A stretch of DNA of 64,000 nt from Burkholderiales bacterium (GCA_027493935.1 JAOSJV010000001.1:124001-188000); one strand, 5' to 3'; shown: positions 46,834 through 56,326, numbered from the stretch's first letter. Notes: generated by a model from the letters alone, not told the origin. Numbers and translations are program-made.

Positions 46834-47783
46834 CCGGTCAAACCGCGGTACCAGCGCGCGGTCTCCTCGAGCCCCGCGCGCATGGTATACGGGGGCTGCC
46901 AGCCGAGCTCGCGGCGGATCGCGCCTGCGTCCACCGCGAGATCGCCCGCGAGCCGGTCGAAGTCGGCGCCGCGGCCGAGAAGGGTCGCACCAAGCCGCAG
47001 CATCCACACCGGAGCGCTGACGAGCCGCGCGGGACGCCCGAGCGCCGCCGCGACTCGACGGACCAGCTCCGGCGTCGAGACGTCTTCGCCGTCGGCGACG
47101 AGGAACGTGCGATCGGCCGCGGCCGGGTGCGCGACGCAGGTCGCGATCGCGTCGGCGAGATTGCCGACGTAGACGAGGCTTCGGCGGTTGCTGATCGCCC
47201 CCAGCGGGATCGGCAGGCCGCGGTCCACCGTGCGCAAGAGGCGCAAGAAATTCGCTCTTGCGTGCGGTCCGTAGACGAGCGGCGGGCGAAGGACCGTCAC
47301 CTCCAAGTCGCTGGTGCGTGCGAGGACGTCGAGCGCCAGTTCGGCCTCCCACTTCGAGCGCGCGTAGAGCTCCTCGGGGGCGGGCGGGTCCTGCTCCGTC
47401 CACGGCCCGCCGGCGTTGCGCTCCCCGTGCACCTTGGCCGTGCTGAGGAAGACCAGACGGCGCACGCCCGCACGCGCCGCCGCGCGTGCAAGGTGAACGG
47501 TCCCGGCGACGTTCACCGCGCGCACCCTCGCCGCCTCGTCGGCGCCCGCTTTACCCAGGACGTGCGCACGCCCGGCGAGATGCACCACCGCCTCGACCCC
47601 GGAAACCGCCGCCGACCAGGCTGTCGCGGGGCCGATTCCGTCGATCCGCGCCAACGCGATCCCCTCCGCCATGGCGGGTGTGCTCCCCCGCACGGCGGCC
47701 CGCACTTCGAAACCCCGGCCGAGCAGCAACGCGCAAAGCGTGCGGCCGATGAACCCCGTTGCGCCGGTGACCAAGACCCTCAT
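46830..47783 (-). CDS. NAD-dependent UDP-sugar epimerase/dehydratase
   Basis: A 317-residue extended SDR. It has the Rossmann motif VTGATGFIG, the HLAGRAHVLG segment, a catalytic YARSKWEAE (YxxxK) and STAKVHGE upstream, and substrate-side RPPLVYGPHARANFLRLL. The pattern resembles the UDP-GlcNAc/UDP-GalNAc-4-epimerase-like enzymes that accompany WbpL-type initiators (WbpV family) and probably adjusts the 4-keto or 4-OH of the initiating sugar. The gene is intact. Confidence 0.9.
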   Translation of the reverse strand: MRVLVTGATGFIGRTLCALLLGRGFEVRAAVRGSTPAMAEGIALARIDGIGPATAWSAAVSGVEAVVHLAGRAHVLGKAGADEAARVRAVNVAGTVHLARAAARAGVRRLVFLSTAKVHGERNAGGPWTEQDPPAPEELYARSKWEAELALDVLARTSDLEVTVLRPPLVYGPHARANFLRLLRTVDRGLPIPLGAISNRRSLVYVGNLADAIATCVAHPAAADRTFLVADGEDVSTPELVRRVAAALGRPARLVSAPVWMLRLGATLLGRGADFDRLAGDLAVDAGAIRRELGWQPPYTMRAGLEETARWYRGLTG

Positions 47784-47942
47784 CCGGCGATTCTAAGGCG
47801 CCTGCGCCGGACGCCACCTATTTCACGTCCGAGCGTGCATTTAACGCCTTTTCACGCATCGCGACGGCGCCGACGCTTAGAATGCGCCGTCTCGCCCCCG
47901 GAATCATGCGCTGCTGCGGGGCGACCACCTCAGAGCGAATCC

Positions 47943-49361
47943 ATGGGCTCCTTGTATCCGGTCATCCTGTGCGGCGGCTCGGGCACCCGGCTGTGGCCGA
48001 TGTCGCGCCGCGCGCTGCCCAAGCAGTTCCTGCCCCTCGTCTCGGAACGCTCGATGCTCCAGGACACCGTGCTGCGCCTGTCCGGGCTCGAGTGCGCGCC
48101 CCCGGTGGTGGTGAGCAACAACGAGCACCGCTTCCTCGTCGCCGAGCAGCTGCGCGAGATCGGCGTCGGGCCGTCGACCCAAGTGCTCGAGCCGGTCGGC
48201 CGCAACACCGCACCGGCGGCGGCGGTGGCGGCGCTGTGGGTCGCCGAGCGCGATCCGGGCGGCGTCCTGCTCGTGCTGCCGGCGGATCACCTGATCCGCG
48301 AGGTCTACCGGTTCCACGACGCCGTGCGGCAGGCTGCCCGGCTCGCCGAGGGCGGGGCGCTCGTGACCTTCGGCATCACGCCCGACGAGCCGGCGACGGG
48401 CTACGGCTACATCGAGCGCGGCGACGGGATCCCGGGCGAGATGCGCGCCTATCGCGTCGAGCGCTTCGTCGAGAAGCCCGACCGCGCGCGTGCGCGCGAG
48501 TTTCTGGCGAGCGGGCGCTTCTCGTGGAACAGCGGCATGTTCGCGTTCTCCGCGGCGCGGCTGCTCGAGGAGCTCGGCCGCCACCGCGCCGACATCCTCG
48601 CCGCCTCGCGCAGCGCGTGGGAGACGGCCAAGCGCGATCTCGACTTCCTGCGCCTCGACCAGGCGGCCTTCGCAGCCTGCCCCGCAGACTCGATCGACTA
48701 CGCGGTGATGGAGAAGACCGACGCCGCCGCCGTGATCCCGGTCGAGATCGGCTGGAGTGACGTCGGCTCCTGGTCGACGCTCTGGCAGGTGGCCGACAAG
48801 GACGCCCAGGGCAACGTCGTGCGCGGCGATGTCCATCTGCGCGACTCGGAGAGCTGCTACGTGCGCGCCGAGAGCCGCATGGTCTCGGTGCTGGGCATGA
48901 AGAACGCGCTCGTCGTCGAGACCGATGACGCGCTGCTCGTCGCCGACCGCGCGCACGCCGAGCAGGTCAAGGACATCGTCGGCCACCTCGACGGCGCGAA
49001 CCGCACCGAGCACCTCTCGCACACGCGCGTGTACCGGCCGTGGGGCTACTACGAGAGCATCGACGCCGGCGAGCGCTTCCAGGTGAAGCGCATCATGGTG
49101 AAGCCGGGCGCGGCGCTCAGCCTGCAGATGCACCACCACCGCGCCGAGCACTGGATCGTCGTCTCCGGCACCGCGCGCGTCACGCGCGGCGACGACGTCG
49201 TGCTGCTCTCCGAGAACGAGTCGACCTACATCCCGATCGGCGCCCGCCACCGCCTCGAGAACCCGGGCAAGGTGCCGCTCTTCCTGATCGAGGTGCAGTC
49301 GGGCGGCTACCTGGGCGAGGACGATATCGTCCGGTTCGAGGATCTCTACCAGCGCGAGTGA
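47943..49361 (+). CDS. manC: Mannose-1-phosphate guanylyltransferase / mannose-6-phosphate isomerase
   Basis: A 472-residue bifunctional GDP-mannose enzyme. The N-terminal nucleotidyltransferase shows VILCGGSGTRLWPMSR, LPKQFLPL, VLPADHLI, GYGYIERGDG and FVEKPD. The C-terminal cupin isomerase shows RPWGYYESIDAGERFQVKRI, GAALSLQMHHHRAEHWIVV and ENESTYIPIGARHRLENPG. It makes GDP-Man and its derivatives for LPS or exopolysaccharide. It is the only plus-strand sugar gene here and has its own 160 bp upstream region, divergent from the epimerase. Confidence 0.95.
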   Translation: MGSLYPVILCGGSGTRLWPMSRRALPKQFLPLVSERSMLQDTVLRLSGLECAPPVVVSNNEHRFLVAEQLREIGVGPSTQVLEPVGRNTAPAAAVAALWVAERDPGGVLLVLPADHLIREVYRFHDAVRQAARLAEGGALVTFGITPDEPATGYGYIERGDGIPGEMRAYRVERFVEKPDRARAREFLASGRFSWNSGMFAFSAARLLEELGRHRADILAASRSAWETAKRDLDFLRLDQAAFAACPADSIDYAVMEKTDAAAVIPVEIGWSDVGSWSTLWQVADKDAQGNVVRGDVHLRDSESCYVRAESRMVSVLGMKNALVVETDDALLVADRAHAEQVKDIVGHLDGANRTEHLSHTRVYRPWGYYESIDAGERFQVKRIMVKPGAALSLQMHHHRAEHWIVVSGTARVTRGDDVVLLSENESTYIPIGARHRLENPGKVPLFLIEVQSGGYLGEDDIVRFEDLYQRE

Positions 49362-49451
49362 TGCGCGGACCGAACGAGCGCGAAGATCGGGGTCAACGCG
49401 CTCACCCCAGGCCGCATCGCGGCTGGGCGTCTCGCGGAGCGCACCGAGAGC

Positions 49452-49766
49452 TCAAGCGAACATCTCCCGCAGCACGGCGAGCGCTGGCGCGACGTCGACC
49501 GTCGCGATGCGCCTGCCGAGCCGGGAGACGTCCACCGCGAGGATCTGGTCGAGTGCAACGGACCGTCGACGTCCGCCGACGACGATCGTCACGCGCGTGG
49601 GCCACGGCCGCATCGTCGAGGTTACCGGCGCGACGATCACGGTGCCGAGCGCCCGGTTCATCTCGTCTGGAGACACCACCATCCCGGGGCGCTTTTTCGC
49701 GATCTCGCGTCCGACGACCGGGTCGAGGTTGACCCAGAAAACCTCCCTGCGCCGCGGATGGCTCAC
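49452..49766 (-). CDS. mazF: MazF-type endoribonuclease toxin
   Basis: A 104-residue MazF/PemK fold: RREVFWVNLDPVVGREIAKK, then RPGMVVSPDEMNRALGTVIV and APVTS. The Arg and Thr/Ser in those strands form the mRNA-cleaving site. VALDQILAVDVSRLGRRI and the last helix complete the fold. The start is GTG 49766, overlapping the antitoxin stop (GTGA). It would cleave mRNA at specific short sequences. It is convergent with manC, with ~90 bp between. Confidence 0.92.
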   Translation of the reverse strand: MSHPRRREVFWVNLDPVVGREIAKKRPGMVVSPDEMNRALGTVIVAPVTSTMRPWPTRVTIVVGGRRRSVALDQILAVDVSRLGRRIATVDVAPALAVLREMFA

Positions 49767-50005
49767 TTGTCCCAGCCCTCGCCGGGCGGGATCCCCTTGC
49801 ACAGATCCTCAACGGCGCGCGGGCGCGAACGCGCGAATGCCGCCTCCCAGCCTTCGCGCGGGGTGGCCCGCGGGCTGATCACGATCGTGTTGCCGCGGAC
49901 GTCGATCTCGACCGCCTGGCCGGGCGCGAGCCGGCAGCGCCGAAGGATGGCCTTCGGCAGGCGGATGCCCTGCGCGTTCCCGATGGCGATGACTTTCGCT
50001 TCCAT
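49763..50005 (-). CDS. mazE: MazE/AbrB-type antitoxin
   Basis: An 80-residue antitoxin. The AbrB-like swapped-hairpin DNA-binding domain is VIAIGNAQGIRLPKAILRRC with VEIDVRGNTIVISP, followed by an acidic/aromatic C-terminal tail (REGWEAAFARSRP, EGWDK) that would occupy the MazF groove. It is the first gene of the pair, coupled to mazF, and together they autoregulate. Confidence 0.93.
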   Translation of the reverse strand: MEAKVIAIGNAQGIRLPKAILRRCRLAPGQAVEIDVRGNTIVISPRATPREGWEAAFARSRPRAVEDLCKGIPPGEGWDK

Positions 50006-50175
50006 CCAAGTACGGCTCCCGGTTCGTAATTACGGCGTGATCATACGGGACGCGACCGCGCTCCGGTACCCGGGGCAACCGGCAAGCACGTGCACCACCG
50101 CGCCGTCCCCGGGCGGGCGCCGTTGTCCACGTTCTAGTCCTGCTGTACGCTTCTACTGTACAGATCGGAGATCCG

Positions 50176-50415
50176 ATGAAGGAAGTCAACGTCACCGAGC
50201 TCAGGCAGAACCTGCCCGGCTACCTCGCCAAAGTGCGCCGCGGCGAGCGGATCAAGGTCACCTCGCGCGGCCGGGTCGTGGCCGAGCTCGTGCCTCCCGC
50301 GCCCTCGCTGGAGGAAGGCGCAGCGGCCAGGGCGCGCCTGCGCGGCAGCGTCTTGCGCTATGACCGGCCGCTCGATCCGGTCATCGAGCCCGGCGAGTGG
50401 GACGTGAACCGGTGA
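50176..50415 (+). CDS. Phd/YefM-type antitoxin
   Basis: A 79-residue antitoxin with MKEVNVTELRQNLPGYLAKV and RRGERIKVTSRGRVVAELVP, the standard Phd N-terminal fold. The C-terminal SLEEGAAARARLRGSVLRYD, with the last residues EPGEWDVNR, is the toxin-binding tail. It overlaps the PIN gene start by 4 bp (GTGA). A small inverted repeat (TACTGTACAG, upstream at 50153-50162) may be its operator. Confidence 0.9.
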   Translation: MKEVNVTELRQNLPGYLAKVRRGERIKVTSRGRVVAELVPPAPSLEEGAAARARLRGSVLRYDRPLDPVIEPGEWDVNR

Positions 50416-50807
50416 TCGTCCTCGACACCCACGTGCTCGTCCGGTGGGTGTCGGGGTCGGGGCGGCTCTCCGCGCGGGCGAAGCGCGCCATCGAGCGAAG
50501 TGCGCGTCAGCGCGCGGTGGCTGCGTCGGCAATCAGCGTGCTGGAGATCGCGACCGCCGTGCGGTGCGGGCGCCTTGCCCTCGGCGTGCCGCTCGATCGG
50601 TGGCTCGCGGATCTCTACGCGCTGCCCGAGCTGCAGTTCCTGCCGGTGAGCGCCGCGATCGCGCAGCTCGCCGGCGGGTTCGACGATTCGATGCCAGGCG
50701 ATCCCGCCGATCGCATCATCGCCGCCACTGCGCTCACGCTTGGCGCAGATATCGTCACAGCCGACGAGCGTCTGCACGACTGCCCGCAGGTTTCGGCGGT
50801 CTGGTAG
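50412..50807 (+). CDS. PIN-domain toxin (VapC-like RNase)
   Basis: A 131-residue PIN nuclease. IVLDTHVLVRW holds the first Asp, SAISVLEIATAVRCGRL the Glu, and GDPADRIIAATALTLGADIVTADERL the two remaining acidic residues (DPADR and TADERL). The set is complete, unlike the remnant at 46376. It is coupled to the Phd-type antitoxin. Members of this Phd-PIN type cleave tRNA or rRNA. Confidence 0.92.
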   Translation: MIVLDTHVLVRWVSGSGRLSARAKRAIERSARQRAVAASAISVLEIATAVRCGRLALGVPLDRWLADLYALPELQFLPVSAAIAQLAGGFDDSMPGDPADRIIAATALTLGADIVTADERLHDCPQVSAVW

Positions 50808-50908
50808 CGCCGGGCGACGCCGGGGAGGACGACATATCAGCGGAGGTTTGAGAAGCTCCGAGGCGCGATCGAGCGGCGGGCGCGTGCGGTGCTCGGCCGC
50901 GGTCTGTG

Positions 50909-50990
50909 CCTGCAGGGCTCCGAGAATTTCGCCTGTAGGCAAGAATTCTGGAGGTCAGTCTTGCCTGCAGGAGAAGATCCTCGAGGACTG
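50909..50990. repeat. Nested stem-loops built on CCTGYAGG
   Basis: Three CCTG(C/T)AGG words sit about 25-30 bp apart. CCTGTAGGCAAGA (50932-50944) pairs with TCTTGCCTGCAGG (50959-50971) over a 14-nt loop. A competing stem pairs CTCCGAGAATT (50918-50928) with AATTCTGGAG (50944-50953). The two helices share bases and cannot form together. It is located between the PIN gene and the end of the methyltransferase gene. Confidence 0.5.
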
Positions 50991-51074
50991 CCCCGCGGGG
51001 CGCTTGATCGGCGCAGGCTTGGGATATCCGCCACCGGACCTTGGAGTGCCGCGACAGTCCCGTGCCGCGATGCC

Positions 51075-51854
51075 TCAGTCGGACGGGCGCCGCGCGAGAA
51101 CGAAGGCGCCGACGCTTCCCTCGTGCTCCTCGACGCGCACGCCGAACGTCTCGATGCCCGACTGGCGAAGGAGTCGCGCGATCCGGTTCAGGCTGTAGCT
51201 GTTCATCTGCATGACCGGCGTGTTCCACGGCCGGCCGCGCAGCACGTTGAAGAGCCAGGAGGCGGGGACGAAGTTGCGCTGCAGCCACTGCGCGGTCCGG
51301 CGCAGCGCCGAGCGGCGCGCGATCGTCACGTGCAGGAGCGCGATTCCGCCCGGCTCGAGCATGTCGACGAGCGTGCGCATCAGGCGCTCGCCGTCGGCCG
51401 GCGGGATGTGCTGGAAGACGATGTAGCTGTGGACGAACGAGAACGTGCCGAGCTTCTCCTTCGACGCGTCGCGCGTCAGGGCGAACCGGGCGTTCCGGAT
51501 TCCGCGCTCCGCGCAATTCTTGTCGGCCTCTGCGAGCATCGACGGCGAGACGTCCACGCCGACGACCTCCTCGAAGCGCTGCGCCAGCGGCACGACGAGC
51601 CGCGCTGCGCCGCAGCCGAAATCGAGCGCCCGCGCGCGCCGCAGCCCCTGCGGGAAGGCGTCCTCGACCCAGCCGAGCGCCGCGCCCAGGTACTTCTCGC
51701 CGCTCGTGAAGAACGCGGCGAGCGTCTCCGCATCGAGCGCCTTCGAGCGGTAGTGCTCCGAGGTGAGGACGCCGTAGTAGGGATTCTCGCGGCCGTAGCG
51801 CTCCCAGGAAACCTCGGGCGCATCGCGGAAGAAGAGGAAACGACGCAAGCTCAT
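51075..51854 (-). CDS. SAM-dependent methyltransferase (class I)
   Basis: A 259-residue methyltransferase. Motif I is ALDFGCGAARLVVPLAQ, followed by VVGVDVSPSMLAEADKN, motif-II-like FVHSYIVFQHIPP and MLEPGGIALLHVT. A ~60-residue N-terminal segment (FFRDAPEVSWERYGRENPYY) and a C-terminal MNSYSLNRIARLLRQSGIET resemble small-molecule or sugar methyltransferases of LPS loci. It is coupled by ATGA overlap to the glycosyltransferase upstream, so it probably methylates the O-chain or a precursor. Confidence 0.88.
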   Translation of the reverse strand: MSLRRFLFFRDAPEVSWERYGRENPYYGVLTSEHYRSKALDAETLAAFFTSGEKYLGAALGWVEDAFPQGLRRARALDFGCGAARLVVPLAQRFEEVVGVDVSPSMLAEADKNCAERGIRNARFALTRDASKEKLGTFSFVHSYIVFQHIPPADGERLMRTLVDMLEPGGIALLHVTIARRSALRRTAQWLQRNFVPASWLFNVLRGRPWNTPVMQMNSYSLNRIARLLRQSGIETFGVRVEEHEGSVGAFVLARRPSD

Positions 51855-52996
51855 CGGCCGCTCAGGATGGCATCGTAGTAGGCGAGCAGCTCGCCGCAGA
51901 CCCGCTCCTGCGCGAACTCGCGCTCGACGCGCTCCTTCGCTCGCCGGCCGAGATCGGCGCGCAGCGCTGCATCCTCGGCGAGCCGCTCGAGGACGGACGC
52001 GAGCTCGGCCACGTCGCCGGGGGCGTGCAGCAGTCCGGTCTCGCCGTCGACCAACGCATCGGTGATCCCGTAGATGCGGGATGCCGTCGCCGGGATCCCG
52101 CTCGCGGCCGCCTCGATGATCACGTTGCCGAATCCTTCCCGGTAGCTCGGCAGCGAAAGCACGTCCGCCGCCGCGAAGTAGCGCTCCGGCGTCGCAGTGT
52201 AGCCGACGAACCGCACCGAGGCGGCGTGTGGCCCGAGCACCTCGCGCGCCGCCGGCTCGAGCCGGTCCTCGTCCGGACCGACGAATACGAGCGCGACGTC
52301 GCGGCGCGCCTCCGCGAGCCGCGCGAACGCGTGGACGAGATCCATGACCCCCTTGTCGCGGTCCAGGCGCCCGACGAACAGAATGACGACCGTGCCGGGC
52401 GCGATCCCGAGCGACTCGCGCACCGCCGTGCGCGCGATCGGGTCGGGCCTGAAGCGCTCGAGATCGACGCCGGTCACCGACCCTTTGCCGATCACATTCG
52501 CTTTGCCGGAGGGAACGATCCGTTCGCGCTCCAGGAACTCGAGCTCCGAGGGGCTCACCACCAGGAGGTGCGTCGCGAGCCGCGCGACCAGGCGGTCGAG
52601 CGCCTTCAGCAGCGCGCGCAGCATGCCGCGGCGCGTGAGCCACACCTCGCCCTGGAACGTATGCAGCCGGACCGGCACGCGCGCGAGCCACCCGGCGAGG
52701 ATCCCGAGCAGCCCCGCCTTCGGCGTGATGGTATGCACGAGGTCGTACCCTCCGCGCGAGAGCTCGCGCGCGAGGCCCCAGAGCGCCGCGAGGTCGCGCA
52801 GCGGCGCGATGTCGCGCTCGATCGGCAAGCCGACGATGCGGACCGACGCGCCGTATTCGCGATGCAGCACCTCGTCGGGTGACCCGGTGACGAGCGTTGC
52901 TTCGAACCGCTCGGCCACGTTGCGCAGGTGCCGGCGCAGGAAGAAGTGGACGATGAGCGGCGTGCTGACGACGAGGCAGACCTTCTTCTTCGCCAC
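51851..52996 (-). CDS. Glycosyltransferase family 4 protein
   Basis: A 381-residue GT-B transferase. The N-lobe is VCLVVSTPLIVHFFLRRHLR, VHTITPKAGLLGILAGWLA and VRLHTFQGEVWLTRRG. The C-lobe has LFVGRLDRDKGVMDLVHAFA and the donor-binding LPSYREGFGNVIIEAAASGI. The arrangement resembles PglA/WbpY-like enzymes that add the second or third O-unit sugar. The start is GTG 52996, 17 bp after wecB. It lies within the O-antigen operon. Confidence 0.9.
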   Translation of the reverse strand: MAKKKVCLVVSTPLIVHFFLRRHLRNVAERFEATLVTGSPDEVLHREYGASVRIVGLPIERDIAPLRDLAALWGLARELSRGGYDLVHTITPKAGLLGILAGWLARVPVRLHTFQGEVWLTRRGMLRALLKALDRLVARLATHLLVVSPSELEFLERERIVPSGKANVIGKGSVTGVDLERFRPDPIARTAVRESLGIAPGTVVILFVGRLDRDKGVMDLVHAFARLAEARRDVALVFVGPDEDRLEPAAREVLGPHAASVRFVGYTATPERYFAAADVLSLPSYREGFGNVIIEAAASGIPATASRIYGITDALVDGETGLLHAPGDVAELASVLERLAEDAALRADLGRRAKERVEREFAQERVCGELLAYYDAILSGR

Positions 52997-53012
52997 GGGC
53001 GTCGGGCCGCGG

Positions 53013-54124
53013 CTAGGCGCCCGCCCGCGCCGCGAGCACCTGCACGATCTTCGCACCCGCATCCCCCGCGCCGTAGAGCGGCTCGCGCGGCGCGCTGCGG
53101 CGCTCGTGTAGCGCCTGCAGAATCGCGCCGGCGACGGCTTCCGGAGACGCTGGGGCGCGAGCCGATTCGCGCCGATCTCGACGAGCTCGACCCACTCGGT
53201 CTCGTCGCGCAGCGTCACGCAGGCCACGCCGTAGAAGTAGGCCTCCTTCTGGACGCCGCCCGAATCGGTCGCGATCACGGCCGCGTTCTCCTCCAGCATC
53301 ACCATGTCGAGGTACCCGACCGGGTCGATGAGCTGGAGCGCGCCCGCGGCCGCTGCGGCCTCCCGGTTGCCACCGAGCGAGGCGCGTGTCCGCGGATGCA
53401 GCGGGAGCACGACGCGCGTTTCGCGCGCGACGGCCGCGAGCCCGCCGAACACCGCGGCCAACCGCACCGGGTCGTCGGTGTTCTCCTGCCGGTGGATGGT
53501 TGCAAGCGCGTAGCCTCCGCGCGTCAGGCCCAGGCGGGCCAAGACCTTGCTCCGCTCCCGCGCGATCGCCGCGTAGAAGAGCGAGGCGTCGAACATGACG
53601 TCGCCCACCTGGTGGATCCGATCGGTCGGAATGCCCTCGCGCACGAGATTCGCCACCGCGGTGCGGGTGGGCGCGAAGAGCACGTCGGAGACCTGATCGG
53701 CGAGCACGCGGTTGATCTCCTCCGGCATGCAGCGGTTGAACGAGCGCAGGCCGGCTTCGACGTGCGCGACCGGCACCAGAAGCTTCGCCGCGGCCAGCGC
53801 CCCGGCGAGCGTGGAGTTCGTGTCGCCGTAGACCAGGACCACGTCCGGACGCTCGCGCTGGATCGTCTGCTCGAGCGCCTCGAGCATCCGTCCGGTCATC
53901 GCCCCGTGCGACAGTCCGCCGACGCCGAGATGCGCCGCCGGCTGCGGGATGCGCATCTCCTCGAAGAAGACATCGGACATCTGGGCGTCGTAATGCTGCC
54001 CGGTGTGCACGATCAGCTCCTCGAGCGCGCTGCCGTGCGCCCGGTTCCACGCCTCGACGGCACGCGATACCACCGCGGCCTTGATGAACTGCGGCCGGGC
54101 GCCGACGACGGTGAGGATGCGCAC
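53013..54124 (-). CDS. wecB: UDP-N-acetylglucosamine 2-epimerase (one frame break)
   Basis: A ~370-residue non-hydrolysing epimerase making UDP-ManNAc (or the 2-epimer of another UDP-HexNAc). TVVGARPQFIKAAVVSRAVE, HTGQHYDAQMSDVFFEEM, GDTNSTLAGALAAAKL, HVEAGLRSFNRCMPEEINR, IHRQENTDDP and TDSGGVQKEAYFYG are the family's catalytic segments. An extra C near 53150 displaces the last ~50 residues, which end IVQVLAARAGA. Relatives such as WbpI act on UDP-diacetamido-uronic acids; that would suit the neighbouring genes better than ManNAc synthesis. Confidence 0.92.
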
Positions 54125-54127
54125 CGG

Positions 54128-55460
54128 CTACCGTCCGATGATCCGAAGCAGCGGCCGCACCGCATGCCGGAAGGTGACCGGCGTGCTGCCCCAGATCTTG
54201 AAGAGATACTTGCGCAGCCCCGTGCCGAGCAGCAGGCGCTGCAACACAGAGGACGTGAACCGCTTCCACGCGTAGGCAGGACTTCCCACGAGCGCCGCAC
54301 GATAGGTCCCGGCCGTGTAGGGCGCCACCGCGAGCGGCTTGCCGCGTGCGGCAAGCTCGCGATCGAGCACGTCGTCGAACTGGCCGATGAAGGTGCGGTA
54401 GGACCAGGCCGGGTTGCGTGCCACCTCCTCGAACGTCCGATCCACTAGGCGCTGGAGTCCCGCCTGGTCGCGAAGCGCCGCGAGCACCTCGGGGAAATTC
54501 GAGAAGTCCTTCTTGAGCGGCAGGTAGTGGCGCCACGGCTCGAGCACGCCCGAGTACTCGCCCTCGAAGAGCACCATGGCCGTGCGCAGCGCCGCCGCCT
54601 CGAAGCAGCGCGGGGAGATCTGGTTCAGGCGGATCTTGCCTTCGTACGGGAGCAGGAACTTCGCCTGCACCTCCTCGAAGGTTGCCTGAGGATGGGCGGC
54701 GACGTAGGCGTCGACCTGCTTCTGGAGGTCTCCGGTGAAGTCGAATACGCTCGCGCCGCTTTCCACGCCGAGCATTGCCTTGCACGAGCCGACGAACTCG
54801 GTCCACCTCGCGCCGTACAAACGGTCTGCCTCGTTGCAGGAGATGTCCAGGCGAAGATCGCTGTCCCGGCGCCCGCGCCGCGAACTGGTCGGCAATCCAG
54901 CTCTTCTCGACGCCGAGCGCGCCCAGCCAATACGGCATCCGGCGCGTGCGGTAGCCGACGTCGATCGGCCGCTCGGCGACCGGTGCGGCTGGCTGCGACA
55001 GCAGCGCTTCGGGCACGTAGCCGGTCAGGTTGTTGATCCTGGTGGCGCCGGGCAGCTTGGGCGAGGGATAGACTTTCTCGATCTCCGGCGTCGGCACGCA
55101 CGTGAACAGGATGTCGATGCCGAGGAAGCGCAGCACCTCGTGCACCCGGTCGATCATCCGGTACTCGTCTTGGATGAATGCGATCTTCAAGCCCGGGAAG
55201 TCGCGTACCCGTTGGCGGGCGGCGTCGCTGATGTAGTGGTCGACGTAATACCCGAGCGCGGTCGAGTAGTGGATCGCGATGGCGTCGAACCGCTCGAGCG
55301 CGACCCGGCTCGGAAGCTCGCGGATGAACGACAGCTCAAAGACGTTGTGCTGCGAGAAGCGGCGGAAAGCGTCCAGATGATCCGTGACGGTCGATGCGTC
55401 AGCGCCCCGGGCGGGGCGGTTGCAGAGCAAGAGGATGTTCAACGGCCTTTCGACGCTCAT
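54128..55460 (-). CDS. Glycosyltransferase, CgeB-like C-lobe (paralogue A)
   Basis: A ~444-residue putative transferase, rejoined at an indel near 54875. The N-half (LLLCNRPARGADASTVTDHL, IHYSTALGYYVDHYIS, FIQDEYRMIDRVHEVLRFLG, LFTCVPTPEIEKVYPSPKLP) resembles a GT-B acceptor lobe. The C-half (GVESGASVFDFTGDLQKQV, NQISPRCFEAAALRTAMVLF with EGEYSG) matches the Glyco_trans_1_2/CgeB donor lobe. A close homologue lies at 61364-62740. It starts the stretch upstream of wecB, overlapping nothing. The sugar specificity is unknown. Confidence 0.8.
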
Positions 55461-55484
55461 GCGTTCGCGCCAATGTGGCGGCGC

Positions 55485-56306
55485 CTACTTCCTCGCTGCT
55501 ACGTAGATGTCGAGCCCGATCATCCGTCCGACCGCCGCTAGCAGCAGTCTTCTCGGCACGATCACCCGCCCGCGAAGCGTCACGTGGTCGCAATTCTCGA
55601 GCCAGAGCCGGAATTCTGAAAAGCGCTTCAGCATGGCGCGCAACTGGGTTTTCGACACGAAGACGGTCTCAGGTGCCGCCACTCCCGCGGTGTTGGCATC
55701 GTAGGCCTTCCGCTGTGCGGCGGACGCGGCAGTGTCCGTTCCCGGGCGGGCCCAACCGAGCGCGGTTTGAAGCGTGCGCACCGGCCACTTCAACCACTGT
55801 CGGTAGGAAAAAGCGTTATAGACCATGAAGTACGCCCGTCCACCTGGCTTCAGCACACGCCACGTTTCGTCGATGCATCTCTCCACGCTGCCGGTGTGGT
55901 GGAAACACCCGATGGATACGACGACGTCGACCGATTCGTCCGCGAGCGGGCAGCCGAGCATGCTGCCCTGCATGGCGTCACCCGGAAGCCCTTGCAGCCG
56001 CAGTCTGTTGTTGAGCATGGCAACCGGCCCGCGAGCGATATCCAGCCCCGTGTAGATTGCCCCGGCCTCGACGATCTTCTGCCCGAGCGTGCCGTAGCCG
56101 AGCCCGACCTCGAGGACGCGCTTGCCGGCCATCGTGGAAAGGGGAACCCGCTCGAGCAGGTACGGATAGAGCTCGAGGTAGGCCTGGTCAAACCGTCGCA
56201 GCGATTCTGGCGAGTGATCGCGGATGCCGAGGTGTCGCGCGAATGTCGTGCCGCAGAGCTCGTTCCAGAACTCTGCGTTTGCTCGATCGAGGGTCTTTGC
56301 GTCCAC
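55485..56306 (-). CDS. SAM-dependent methyltransferase
   Basis: A 273-residue class I methyltransferase with motif I VLEVGLGYGTLGQKIVEAGA, IYTGLDIARGPVAML, VVVSIGCFHHTGSVERCIDE and VLKPGGRAYFMVYN. Its N-terminal ~60 residues (LDRANAEFWNELCGTTFARH) and the large C-terminal extension are typical of LPS-locus methyltransferases. A target on O-antigen sugars is inferred from the position between a glycosyltransferase and wbmF. Confidence 0.88.
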   Translation of the reverse strand: MDAKTLDRANAEFWNELCGTTFARHLGIRDHSPESLRRFDQAYLELYPYLLERVPLSTMAGKRVLEVGLGYGTLGQKIVEAGAIYTGLDIARGPVAMLNNRLRLQGLPGDAMQGSMLGCPLADESVDVVVSIGCFHHTGSVERCIDETWRVLKPGGRAYFMVYNAFSYRQWLKWPVRTLQTALGWARPGTDTAASAAQRKAYDANTAGVAAPETVFVSKTQLRAMLKRFSEFRLWLENCDHVTLRGRVIVPRRLLLAAVGRMIGLDIYVAARK

Positions 56307-56326
56307 GTGGCAAGACTTGCCGCGGC

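Noticed and set aside
46779..47942. Plus-strand extension of manC across the epimerase
   Set aside because: Arg/His-rich shadow of the minus-strand epimerase; the canonical ManC N-terminus begins at 47943.
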